A stretch of 64,000 nucleotides of DNA. Origin: Deuterostichococcus epilithicus. Lineage: Eukaryota; Chlorophyta; Trebouxiophyceae; Prasiolales; Stichococcaceae. The notes under the pieces are model-generated. The model saw only the letters and a list, made by a program, of their open reading frames with translations. It had not been told where the DNA came from and searched no databases. Below are positions 43,201 through 53,544 of this stretch, piece by piece; position 1 is the first letter of the stretch, and each line of letters starts with the position of its first letter. Position numbers and translations under genes: made by a program. Location of the stretch: NCBI GenBank assembly GCA_033439295.1, contig JAVTLE010000005.1, positions 2,344,501 to 2,408,500 on the forward strand. The letters are read 5' to 3'.

Positions 43201-44976
43201 TGACCAGCGCGCGCACCGCGCTCATCGAGTTCGTGCCCAACACCGCGTCCATCCACGCCATCAAGGCCAAGAGCCCGCCGCGCACCTCGCTGCGCGACCA
43301 TTACCTCGCGCGCTTTGGCCCCGTGGTGCGCCTACACCTTCCAACTTCCAACTTCCAACCTCCAACTTCCAATGGGCGCCTCCCTCCCTGCTGAACCACC
43401 TGTCCGGCGCATGTCCACTGAGGCCTCCCCAGTGCCCCCGATCGGATGCGCCGCGTCAACCGCGCAGCCTCCGCCTCGCGGCCTGTGCTGACGGGTGCAT
43501 GCGCCCGGCGCAGGGCACGCCGGGCTGGGCGGCGGCGCAGCGCGCCTTTGTGGAGAGCATGGCCGCCTACAGCCTCGTGTCCCACATCCTGCAGGTGGTT
43601 GACTGCCGTCAGCGTGTCTGCTTGCGGCGCCCCCAAGCAGTTTGGCTGCTGCGCTGCACAGCCTGTGATGTCATTCTGTGCCAGCAGAGCACGACATGCA
43701 GCGCGCTCGCTGCTGTCATGCTTTCAGGCTCTTCGTGCTGCTGCTCCCTGCTTTCGCAGTGCTGACAGCATCGATCGGAAGCCGCCGACAGACCGGCATG
43801 GAGGCCCTGTTTGGAACCTGCATGGTTTGGCCGGGAGGACCGCCGCGCTGCCGCCTCCAGTGCAAACCGTGCGGTGACTACCTGCAGATAAAGGACCGGC
43901 ACAACGGCAACATCCTGGTGGACGAGGCGGGGCACCTTGTGCACATCGACTTCGGCTTCATGCTAAGCAACAGCCCCGGGGGCGTCAACTTTGAGTCCGC
44001 GCCCTTCAAGCTCACGCGCGAGCTGCTGCAGGTCATGGACTCTGACTCCGACGGCCGCGCTTCCGAGCTCTTCGATTACTTCAAGGTGCGTGTGGTGTCC
44101 ACCTTTTGGGTTGGTTCTTTGGGGATCATCGCGGCCGTGGACTTCGACTCCGATGCCTGCACATCCGAGCTGATCGACGACTTCGAGGTGCGGCGCTTTG
44201 GGGGTTTGACCGCAGGTTGCGAATTGGGGGGGGGNGAGNTTCCGACAGTTTAAGTTTGAAGCACTCTTGGGTAGGATTGGGGTTGTACCTGCTCTCACGG
44301 CTGCGGTTCCTGGAAGCTTGCGGGTCTGCATGCATGTGGCACCGTGTGCAGCCGTGTGGAGTCCACTCCCATTGGGACCCACCCAGCGCCGCACGGCCTC
44401 CGGGTCGCGCCGGCTGGCCGCTGCGGCACGGCAGATTGGGTGGCTCACTCGAGAGGACATGGAAGCTGTACGGCTGGGAGGTGCCGATCTGACGAGCACC
44501 CCCATGCAAGCAGGTGCTGTGCATACGCGGTTTCCTGGCAGCGCGCAAGCACGCGGACCGCATCCTGCTGCTGGTGGAGATGCTGGCGGGCAGTGGCTTC
44601 CCCTGCTTCAAGGCCGGGCCCCGCACCATTCAAGCCCTGCGCCGCCGCTTCGCGCTGCAGGCCACCGAGCCTCAGGTGGGTTGGACCTCTTCTTCACCGC
44701 CTGCCGCATTGCATGCTACTTGGACGATGTACTCGCAAAGCAATGGTCTGCCGATTCCGAATCCGTACTGGTTGCTGCCGCGTCAGCAGAGCTGGGCCCG
44801 TGCGGCTTGTCCACCCGTGCGGGACATCTCCAGCGGCTGCGACGCAGACTGAACACCCTGCGATCTGCCGCCTGCAGTGCGTGGAGATGGTGCTGCAGAT
44901 GATCAGCGACAGCCTGGACGCATGGCGCACACGGCAATACGACTATTACCAGCGCATCTTGAACGGCATCATGTAG
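36205..44976 (+). CDS. Phosphatidylinositol 4-kinase beta (plant type)
   Basis: It phosphorylates phosphatidylinositol at the 4-position, mainly on Golgi and trans-Golgi membranes. The ATG at 36205 gives [16 protein letters not shown], then [40 protein letters not shown] and [12 protein letters not shown], the lipid-kinase helical region. A long Ser/Pro/Gln-rich linker spans many exons and includes [14 protein letters not shown] and a [11 protein letters not shown] motif also found in plant PI4K beta. The kinase domain reads [78 protein letters not shown] and [20 protein letters not shown], so the DRHNGN and DFG motifs are present. It continues [20 protein letters not shown] and ends [20 protein letters not shown]. 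At roughly 8.8 kb it is the largest gene here. Two introns carry copies of the preceding exon end. Exon joints in the linker (about 38400-42300) are approximate. Confidence 0.93.
37898..38007. repeat. Copy of a PI4K beta exon end and donor in the following intron
   Basis: Bases 37898-37923 recur at 37982-38007 with 23 of 26 identical. Both contain GGCAG|GTGCGGG, so both carry a donor. The donors are 84 bases apart, a multiple of three, and the stretch between them has no in-frame stop. Confidence 0.85.
40267..40296 (+). repeat. (CAG)10 microsatellite encoding polyglutamine
   Basis: Ten perfect CAG units in a PI4K beta linker exon, giving ten glutamines in a region otherwise rich in Gln, Pro and Ser. 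Likely length-variable between strains. Confidence 0.95.
43338..43373. repeat. CTTCCAA-type short tandem repeat in a PI4K beta intron
   Basis: Five imperfect 7-base units (TTCCAAC and TCCAACC variants) right after the exon ending DHYLARFGP. Confidence 0.75.
44032..44192. repeat. Exon-end duplication in a PI4K beta kinase-domain intron
   Basis: Exon end plus donor (44032-44090) recurs at 44134-44192, 45 of 59 bases identical without gaps. The real end encodes [16 protein letters not shown]; the copy encodes [16 protein letters not shown]. Each is followed by GTGCG. The donors are exactly 102 bases apart with an open frame between them. Unread bases at 44235 and 44239 lie in a poly-G run just beyond. 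Confidence 0.9.
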
Positions 44977-45720
44977 AGCATCAGGCATGCCGCAAATGTG
45001 GTGGGGGCAGCGCCGCGCGGCAGTTTACTTTCAGTTGCAAAGCACTCTAGTTTCAGTCGGTCTAGATTCATACAGGGTTCGTGTGTATGTTCGTGGGGTG
45101 CGGCGACAGGAGTTTATAATATCCATCTACGATTGATTTGTCCTGCAGTGCCGGCCATGGTGGGTTTGCTCCTGATGTTGCCCGATTCATGTGCTGGCCA
45201 AGTTTAGGAGGTCTTGAGCATCATCAGCAGTTGTACGAAATCTCCCACTGTCTAGTGCCTGTACGGACAAGGCATCCGGATGCTACGATTTACGCAATGT
45301 CCCTCAAAGCATCATGAAAACTGAGTGCTTCAAGTGGGTGTCACAAAGAGCACTACTCAGTCAAGTCGAGGGGCACTTAGGCATGGCGCACGTCGAGCGA
45401 GCCTCATGAAGGTATGGCACCTTCGATGCACCACCTGAGCCTTACTTCTGAAACCTGAGTGAACCAAAGCAGCGTATGCTCTAGTTTTATATCGCCGCTG
45501 CAACCATTAGAGGTGCACAAGTGGCATGCAGCCCCATTTGATATCCTGTTGGTCGTGGCACCTCCAAACGGTTCATGGGGTCGGGCGGCGCACATACAAA
45601 ATCCCGCGAATGCTGCGACCTCTAGCTTGAGCTGACTGACCCCAATGCTGTCCTGCGGAGCTCTGGCCAGATGTCAGCGCCCAGCTGCCGGCGATTGAGT
45701 GCGAATGTGCGCAGAGACGG
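44977..45720. other. Convergent intergenic region, no gene seen
   Basis: About 740 bases of lower GC content between the ends of PI4K beta and eIF2B alpha. No exon, RNA gene or strong repeat was recognised. It should contain both 3' ends. Confidence 0.45.
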
Positions 45721-48428
45721 CTATACGTAGAGCTGGATCAATTCGTCTGATACGGCAGCTGGGGTGAGCACGCCCTGCAATGCAGATGTACTCTCATCAG
45801 AACTTCATCGTGCACAGCCGACGACGCCGTCACAACCACCTTAACAAGGACTCAGCAGGCAGAAAAGCTGCACTCCGGCAGGATTAAAACACTCACCAAG
45901 TCTGTGAATAGGAGTGTGATCAACCCTGCGTGCCGCAAATAAGGATGTGATCAGGTTGGGTATGGCTGCCTGGTCACGCCTGCCTATGGACACTCCAGCT
46001 GAAGAAAAAAGCGCTACAGCACAGGGACGGCAACCAAAATGATGTGCTGCTGCAGTATCGCACTGGGTGGCGTGTAGTCGCGGGAGGGGTTGTCGATGAC
46101 GGCGTTAGCCGGCATCAGCGGCCCAAAGTCCACGTGCTTGGGCTCGACAGGGAGGTCCCGCTGGCTGAGGGGGTACAGCCGCGCGAACTGTCGCACAGCA
46201 GGGAAGAGGTTCAGTGCTGGCAACGAGCTGCAGATGACACCAGTGCGGCAGGCAGCGTACCTGACGGGCTGGGGGAATGGACAGGCGGAGAGCTGCCAGC
46301 CGCGGCTGCCACCAGGCAGCGGTCATGGGCACGGCCAATGGTGGCAGAGCAGCATCTGCGCACATCTGCACACTTCTGCTCTGGCTGCTGCCTCCAGCGC
46401 CAAGCCAACACTGGCGCCTTTGATGACCCAAGAGTCGAAACCGGGATGCAGTGCCCACCCCCGTAGGGGGGGGNNGTAGTCCTTCAGCACCTTGTAGGAT
46501 TCGGCGGCGACGTAGAAGGGGATGCCATGGGCGCGCGCGCACAGGGCCAGCTGGTAGGTGCCCAGCTTGTTGATTACGCCGCCGTTCTCCACGACGCCTT
46601 CCGCGCCCACCAGCACCATGTCCACCCTGCAGCGATTCCAGGCCAAATAAGGGCACACCAGGGGCTTGGGGACACGACGGGAAAACTCCTCTCGCACGGG
46701 TCGCGGCCCGCCCCGGCAGCAGAGTCTGGACGGGCCCCCAGCCAGCCGCCCGCTCAGCGACGGCAGCCGTCATTGATGCAGTCAGCCTCCACGTCTGCAG
46801 CCGTCAGGGACCCTTGCGACTGAATGTGATGCAGGCGTGCCCCCCCCGCGCGGGGGGCTGCGCAGCGGGCACGCACCGCTCGAGGCAGTAGGCGGCGCCG
46901 GAGTCCAGCACCAGGGTGACGGGGATGTGCAGCTCGTCCAGCGCACGCGCCATGCTCAACCCCGTCTCGTCGGGACGGCCCTCCGTCACAATGACGCTGA
47001 AGCGCACGCCCTGCTGCGCCGCCCGCTGCAGCAGCGCCAGCGCCACGCGGCTGCACGGTGGCATGCACAGCAGCCTCGTCGTGCATTCACTTGACATCAG
47101 CTTGGTGCAGCGGCCCCTCTGGACCCGCTCACGGCAGGCACCTCCAGGCAGCCGGCGGAGAGCCACAAACTGAGAACGCAACATAGTTCAGCAAAGACCC
47201 AACGTCCCTCCTCCAGTCCTATGGCAGGTCTCTCAACAGGCCGATGCGCAGGGTGCAGCTTGCCACGATGAGATACTGCCGAGCCGAGATAATCTTGAAA
47301 ATCCATGATATGTTCAGTTTCCAAGAAGAAGACGATTGAGTCCTGAGCCGTAAGCGCTCTGCCGATGGGGGCGGGGAGTGGCGGGTCACCGCGGCGCACC
47401 TGTGCCCATGGCAGAGCACGGTGGTGCCGGAGCGCACGAAGCGGGCGCCCATGTCCGCGATGGTGGCCCGCGCCCGGGTGCTGGTCTCCGCAAAGTGGTT
47501 CCCCCTCTGCAGCGGCAAGGAGGCAACTCAGGTAGCCTCGCCAGCCGCGGCTGGTCCTGGAAGTTCGATGCGCTCATGCTGCAGCTTCGAGCAAGGCCGA
47601 CTGGGTCGACCGGCGCGCCACGCTCAGTGTCGGAGCGCCGTCCCGCGCCCCTCCCAGCGGGTGCCGCGCGGGGCTGTGGATGATACCTCAAGAGACCCTA
47701 AACGCTCAACCCTAAAATCGCGCCTGGATGATGCGGGCCTTTGCGGAGGCGAAGTCCTGGTCCTCCAGCGCGGAGGTGCGGGTGGCGTAGCGCAAAAACA
47801 GCTCGCAGCCGGCCTTCAAGCTGATGGCGGTGGGGTTGCACGCCTGCAGGGCCGCCGCCGCCCACTGCAGCTCGGCGTCCAGGCCCATGACCGTCTGCGC
47901 CGACGACCGCTGTATGACGCCCGTCAATGCCTGTGCACAACACAGCGGCAGCTTGACGGCAAGTCCACCTCACGTTCTCCAGTAGATGCCAGTGCGGCTT
48001 ATGGGTCTTGATGTCGCTGTGGTGACGCCCGTCAGCGCCTGCGACGGCCACGGACGGCAGGCGCTGTGCGGCGCGTGTCCAGCTGATGTTTCCCCATCTC
48101 AGCGCCTCGGCTGCCTCAGTAACGTTGCTCACTCCCACCGAACCCGCCGGAGGATCGCAGACGTTCGTGGCAGCTCCTGCGGCGGACGCTCTCTCCTCCT
48201 TAAGCGCAGCGTCGGATCCCCCTCGGCAGGTTGCCTTCTCTCTCATGGACGACCCACCTTGATGGCCGCCACGGCGACCGCCATGTCCGGCGCCCGGCCC
48301 AGGGCTGCGTGGAAGTCGTGCACCACCACACTGTCCTTAGACGGCGCTGAGGCGCCGCTGCCGGGGGCCAGGTACTGCGCGCCGCCTGCTGCCAGCAGCT
48401 GACCCTCTTGCGGCGAGCTGGGCCACCC
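45721..48428 (-). CDS. Translation initiation factor eIF2B subunit alpha, first exon not found
   Basis: eIF2B is the cytosolic exchange factor that reloads eIF2 with GTP. The alpha subunit helps it sense phosphorylated eIF2. The first exon I can place (from 48428) contains [20 protein letters not shown]. Then come [60 protein letters not shown] and [20 protein letters not shown]. Next are [49 protein letters not shown] and [11 protein letters not shown]. The end gives [34 protein letters not shown] and finally [17 protein letters not shown] with TAG. The [14 protein letters not shown] and LTP-AVSDEL-LY motifs mark the alpha subunit rather than beta or delta. The apparent start at 48443 is TTG behind an acceptor, so a 5' exon lies upstream. 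Unread bases at 46474-46475 fall in an intron. Confidence 0.93.
47908..48043. repeat. Copy of an eIF2B alpha exon start in the preceding intron
   Basis: On the minus strand the exon start CAG|GCATTGACGGGCGTCAT (near 47930) has a relative CAG|GCGCTGACGGGCGTCAC about 108 bases upstream (near 48040). About 24 of 29 aligned bases match. The acceptor AG is kept in both. Confidence 0.65.
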
Positions 48429-49453
48429 CTGCAAGTGCGCCAAGCTCAGGATCGACCCGGGACATCACAGACATGCATGCTCAAGCGTGCGGGTATGCCA
48501 CAGCATACTCTCGCCGCGCCGTCCGCCCAATCCGCGATTCGAAGTCTCACACATGCCATTTCGTTACCATGCACTGCAAAATAGCCGTATGCAGCCCACC
48601 TGAGTTTGCGGAAGCTGCAGGCCCGACGGCGGGGTGGTGTCCACCATGCGCCTCCTTGGTTGCCCGTGTCCTTCCTCTGCTTGTGGCAAGGTGCAACAGG
48701 CGTATGCTGCAATTCCAGATGCCCGTGCGAATTGCATGCAGCAGTCGCCGCCGCGCAACATCCAAGTAGATCATTCATGGCGACCACCCACGGTGTTTAT
48801 CAAGGTCCCGCCAGCACAGCGCAAGCGTACGATGACTGCCGTCTGAGGATATGCATTGGCGGAGTATAAAAATCGCCTGAGCGCTGGCGCACCTGCTTGG
48901 CCATCGAGGTTTGCAGAAAGGATGGACGAAATGCTACGGTGCTGCATGGCGATGTAGAGACTTGCCAGCAGTTGTTCAGCAACTCAATTGACGATGCAAC
49001 CGTGGATGATGCGCGGGTTCGGGTTGCGGAGATTCTCGCCGGGATGGGCAGCTTCACCCGATTACGATGAATCTGACACGCCTCTATAGCACTGGCCTCG
49101 AACGCACACTGGACTGAATGAAAAAGCGCAGATGTAGCATGTCGCTCGAGAGCCAGCAGCACTGCTGTTGGCTGACATGCATGTGCTGCAGGGCGGGTGG
49201 CAGTAGGAAGCGGATGCTTCCGATGAAGAAAGATCCTGGCACGTGCCAACCAGAGATGGCGCTATCCCGCGCAAACCTCCTTCACGGTTTGTCCAACGAC
49301 GGACAACAGATCATCTCGAGGATCAAAGCTCAGCGACGTCACTGAAGCCTTTTTCTGGGCGCCAACTAGTGTCGTGTCAGTCTGTCGCAGGTCCGAGTTG
49401 ATAGAGCTCCTGTGCGAACACGGTCTTGAGGCGCATAAGGCTAGGCTCGCAGC
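48429..49453. promoter_or_regulatory. Divergent upstream region of eIF2B alpha and lycopene epsilon cyclase
   Basis: About 1 kb. It should hold the missing first exon of eIF2B alpha and both promoters. TATAAAAAT at 48865-48873 is a TATA-like match on the plus strand, but it lies almost 600 bases before the cyclase ATG. No other element was recognised. Confidence 0.4.
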
Positions 49454-52400
49454 ATGGACCGGCCAGCTGCGGAGCTCCTGGGACCAGACAGACAAGTTTT
49501 GACACCCAGCAGCTTCAGCAGCAGGTCGAGTTCGCACACTCGACACGCCACCTTCAGTTCGCTCCGGAAGCAGCGGCCTTTTACCGCGACCAATGACCGG
49601 GCGCGCAGGAGCAGCCAGTCGGCCGGAGAGCGCCCCTCGCGATCAGTCGCAGCCTCTGCCGCAGCGATTCAGGCGGAGCCGGCCGTGAACCAGCATGTTC
49701 GTGAGGGCGCCTCTGAAGCGGAGCTGGTGCAGCTGCAGGTGCGTAACTCCACAGGTTCCGTGTCTCAGACTGGAGAGGGTGCCTGACGTTACAATTTGAG
49801 AAGAGTTGTCCACACCTGCAGCCTGGTAACACCCGCGCTTGCAGGCGGACAAGGCAGACGAGGCGCAGCAGCGGCTGGCCGATGCGCTGCCGGCGCACGA
49901 AGCCGCCTCAGGCGTGGCGGATGCGCTCGTCGTCGGCTGCGGCCCTGCCGGCCTTGCGCTGGCGGCCGAGCTGGCGCGCCGCGATGTCAATGTCGTGCTG
50001 ATCGGTGCGCCACCGCAGGTCCACTTCACGTCACGCCGGCGGCAGTCAAGCTGGCAGCAACTTTGACCTGGAGCCTTTGTGTTGCCGTCTGCTCTGTTGA
50101 ACCTCTATGGGCTGCAGTCCGCGCATCTGTGCTTCAAAATCAAGTGCTACTCGCATCCCAGCATTCGGACTGTGGGCGGGCTGCAGGCCATGATGTGCCA
50201 TTTGTGAATAACTACGGCGTTTGGGAGGACGAGTTCCGGGAGCTGGGCCTGGCGCACACGCTCAACAACACCTGGAAGGACGCGCTGTGCTACTTCGGCG
50301 AGGGCGAGGAGGCAAGCGCTTCTTGTGTTTCTTGTGCACTTCTGTGCCCAGAAAGTCCTGTTCGGGAGAATCTTTCAGATCGTGTGCCATGCTACCGTCC
50401 ATGGGCACACCTGAAGCACCTGAAGCATGCTGTTTATATCCCCTTGCAGCATCTCGGCTGCCGCCGCATGCGACAACGGACAGCCTGTGACCTGGCTGCA
50501 AAGCACCTAGGCAGGGCGTCTGCGGGGCAAGTCGATCTTACACACGCCTCCGCCACCTTGGCGCAGGTCAGGATAGGGCGCGCCTACGGCCAGGTGTGCC
50601 GCCGGCGGCTGCGGGCGCACCTGGTGCAGCAGTGCGCGGACGCGGGGGTGCGCTTTGTCGCCGGGGAGGTGTCGGACGTGGACGCGGGCGCACAGGACGC
50701 CTCGGCCCGCGTCGAGTGCAGCGACGGGCGGGTGCTGCAGGCCAGGTGCCCCTCCTCGTGCAGTCCACAGGAGCCGGCATATCCAGAGCAGGTCCAAACT
50801 GGGAGCCATAGCTGGACACGTTGAACCCCTCGTGGCATCCCCATAGGAGGCTCGTCATGTGCGTCAGCCGTGCTTAGAGGTGCCCACCACCCCGCAGCAT
50901 TCTCGTCGTTTGCAGCCCAGCGCCGTGCGCTATCGCGACCCATGCATGGCACTGTCGTCAGGCACAGATTTCAGGGCGGTCCGCACCGTCCTGACCCACA
51001 GCAAGCAGAGCTCGAAGCACCCTGCTCGGGCAGGGTGGTCGTCATGGCGGCCGGCGCGGCGGCCGGCAAGTTCCTCGAGTACGAGACGGACGCGCCAACG
51101 ATGGCGGCACAGACGGCGTACGGCATCCAGGCGATCGTGGAGGGCTACGCCAACGGCTACGACCCGGAGTCCATGCTGTTCATGGACTTCCGGCGGCACC
51201 ACACCGGCCTGTGGGGCGACACCGCCACCAGGTGCGCTACTTCCTCCTGTGCTGTTTTCCAGCGGCCAGCGTGCTGGACGATGGAGCCTGCCAGGCTCAT
51301 GGACAGACACCAACCCTGGTGTGCTGCATATCTGACGATGGTAGAGGAGCAGGTCGAAAACCCTCAACGACTCTGCCGCCTGGCACTGCCACGATGTGCC
51401 GTCAGTGGAGGGGCGCTGCATATCAGCAGACCTGGGCGGGAGCTCTTCTTCCTCTGCATTTGGTCAGGTCTGTTTTCGGAGGGGCGCAGCCAGGTCCCCA
51501 CATATCCCCGGCCACCTGCGCTCCCCGATCCTGCTGTCACCGGCATGCGCTGGGCCCAGCAGCGCAGCCGACCTGCTGATGCGACAAGATCTCGTTCGCG
51601 CAAGCCACAGCCTCAATGCTTTGCAGGCTGAAGCCGGGAGAGCACCCCAACGCGGGCGAGGGGCTGTGGGGCACGGAGGCGGAGGTACCCTCATTCCTGT
51701 ATGCCATGCCCACCGACGGCGGGCGCTCCGTTTTCCTGGAGGAGACGTGCCTGGTGGCCAAGCCGGCGCTGCCGTTTGCAGTGCTCAAGCGCCGCCTGGA
51801 GCGCCGCCTCGCCGCCATGGGCGTCAAGGTCCGCGGATCAGGCTCGCCGTCGCTGATCGCGCAGCTGCTGTGGCGTGAGGGTCTTGGAGGGCTGCATTGC
51901 CGCGCGCTCGCTGGCTGTGAGGCCGCTGAGCTTGATGAAAGGTAACCTGCAGGAGGCCAACCAAAGAGAAGCATATCGTCAAGCCCCCTTTTTGTTCCGT
52001 GGAGGTGGTCAAAGTGGAAGAGGAGGAATGGTCCTACATCCCGGTGGGCGGCCCGCTGCCGAAAGCGGGCCAGACCATCACCGCCTTCGGCGCCGCCGCC
52101 AACCTGGTGCGCAGGCAGCCCGTCTATTGCGAAGCATGCGAATGGAGGCCCCCGAACACAGGCATTGCCGGTCTTCACTGTGCATACGTTGTCTTGTGGC
52201 CCGCTGTGGGGAATGCTTCCCTGATGCGTCGAATGCATTGCCGCCCGCCTGCTCCACTCCTGCCATAGACTCCGCCCTTGGCAGCCTCAGGCACAGAATT
52301 CGAGTCAGGCCATCGCAGGAGCGGCTTGTGCGCGTCGCAGGTGCACCCAGCAACGGGGTACTCGATCACAAGGTCGCTGCGGGAGGCGCCCACGCTTGCG

Positions 52401-53315
52401 GCGGACCTCGCGGCCATCCTGCAGCAGCAGCTGCCGGTGGGCTTGACCGCGGAGGCCGCCTGGCACGCGCTTTGGACGCCTGAGAAGCGGCGCCAGGTGC
52501 CAGCCTTGCGCTGTGAACCTGTGCAGCACAACGCACACGTCAACACCATGCATGCGGCTGGTAGCTGGCAGTGCCGGCGCAGCTGCTGCCTGGTGAAATG
52601 GAGCACGATGCGCTCGTCTTGCCTTGCCATGCCAGTGGGACAGGCCAACGGATAGCAGATGACGGAGCAGCCCTCAACCCTGTGCGCTCGCCATGATGTG
52701 CAGGCGGCATTCCACGTTTTTGGCATGGAGCTGCTCACCCGGCTGGACCTGCGGGCGACCAACCAGTTCTTTGCGACCTTCTTCCGTCTGCCGGGCACCT
52801 ACTGGCGCGGGTTCCTGGCCTCCCGCCTGTCCTCCACGCAGCTGCTCGCCTTTGCGGCGCTGACCTGGGTGCTGGCGCCGCTCGCCATCAAGGCCGCCCT
52901 GGTCACGCACCTGGTCTCCAGCCCGGCCGGCGGCTACCTCATCCGCAAGTACCTTGGTGCGCGCTGCGCAGCTCAGACACTCCCCTGTGTTGACGCCGAC
53001 CGAGCTGAGAATCACACTCAGTGTCTCACAGCCGATCGAGACTTCGACTGGAATGTGTGTTGCTTCCAAGGTATGGTCTGCAAGCTGTGTTCCTTGCAAC
53101 AGCCCCTGCAGCGCATACGCGGTTGAGTGCTGTCAGGGTCTGTGTGACAGCCGGCTGCGATTGTGGGATCGAGAGGTTCGCCCATTGAATTGTGATGGCA
53201 TGCAGGCAAGGGTGAGGGCATGGACGGCGGCAACAAGCAGCAGGCAGCACAGGCAGCCGCAGCTGCTGCCGTCATTGCAGCGGTGTCAGCGGGCGACAAG
53301 ACGCCGCTACCATGA
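49454..53315 (+). CDS. LCYE: Lycopene epsilon cyclase, plastid
   Basis: LCYE closes an epsilon ring on lycopene, leading toward alpha-carotene and lutein in the plastid. Exon 1 (49454-49738) is a Ser/Arg-rich transit peptide starting MDRPAAELLGPDRQ. Exon 2 (49845-50004) has ADALVVGCGPAGLALAAELA, the FAD-binding GxGxxG loop. Then come DVPFVNNYGVWEDEFRELGL, VRIGRAYGQVCRRRLRAHLV and VVMAAGAAAGKFLEYETDAP. Further on are AYGIQAIVEGYANGYDPESM, LFMDFRR, SFLYAMPTDGGRSVFLEET and CLVAKPALPF. The C-terminal third gives EEEWSYIPVGGPLP, HPATGYSITRSLREAPTLA, FGMELLTRLDLRATNQFF, FFRLPGTYWRGFLASRLSS and a hydrophobic end, YLIRKYLG. Order and motifs match epsilon rather than beta cyclase. A final exon (53206-53315) adds an Ala/Gln-rich tail of about 35 residues ending KTPLP. 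The intron after YFGEGEE appears to use a GC donor (GAG|GCAAGC). Confidence 0.93.
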
Positions 53316-53353
53316 TAAATGCTGAGACACCAATTTTGCGTGGATATAGGTAC

Positions 53354-53359
53354 TTGTAA
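53354..53359 (+). terminator. TGTAA-type polyadenylation signal after LCYE
   Basis: TGTAA, the usual green-algal polyadenylation signal, occurs about 40 bases after the LCYE stop and again near 53404. Position fits 3' end formation. The motif is short, so confidence is limited. Confidence 0.35.
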
Positions 53360-53544
53360 TCTGAGAGTCTGTTCGGGAAGGTGGAACAAACATTGATGTC
53401 TGGTTGTAACAGAGTACTATCTTCTGCATGCACATTTCGTTTTGTCCAGGGTCGGGTTCTGAAGTAAAGCCTTCCGATAGACGATCAGAACCAGGGCATT
53501 GCTGCCAAGTTTGGAAGCCACACGCACTCGCGGCGAGACCTTCA

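Noticed and set aside
44094-44187. The PI4K beta echo as a separate mutually exclusive exon
   Set aside because: There is no AG acceptor between the real donor and the copy until inside the copy, so only a longer exon through the second donor is possible.
46465-46480. Frameshift in eIF2B alpha at the poly-C/N run
   Set aside because: The donor AAG|GTGCTG just before it joins AESYK to FARLYPL in frame, so the run with unread bases is intronic.
48443-48443. eIF2B alpha start at 48443
   Set aside because: The codon is TTG and a good acceptor follows at once. The real start must be in an unplaced upstream exon.
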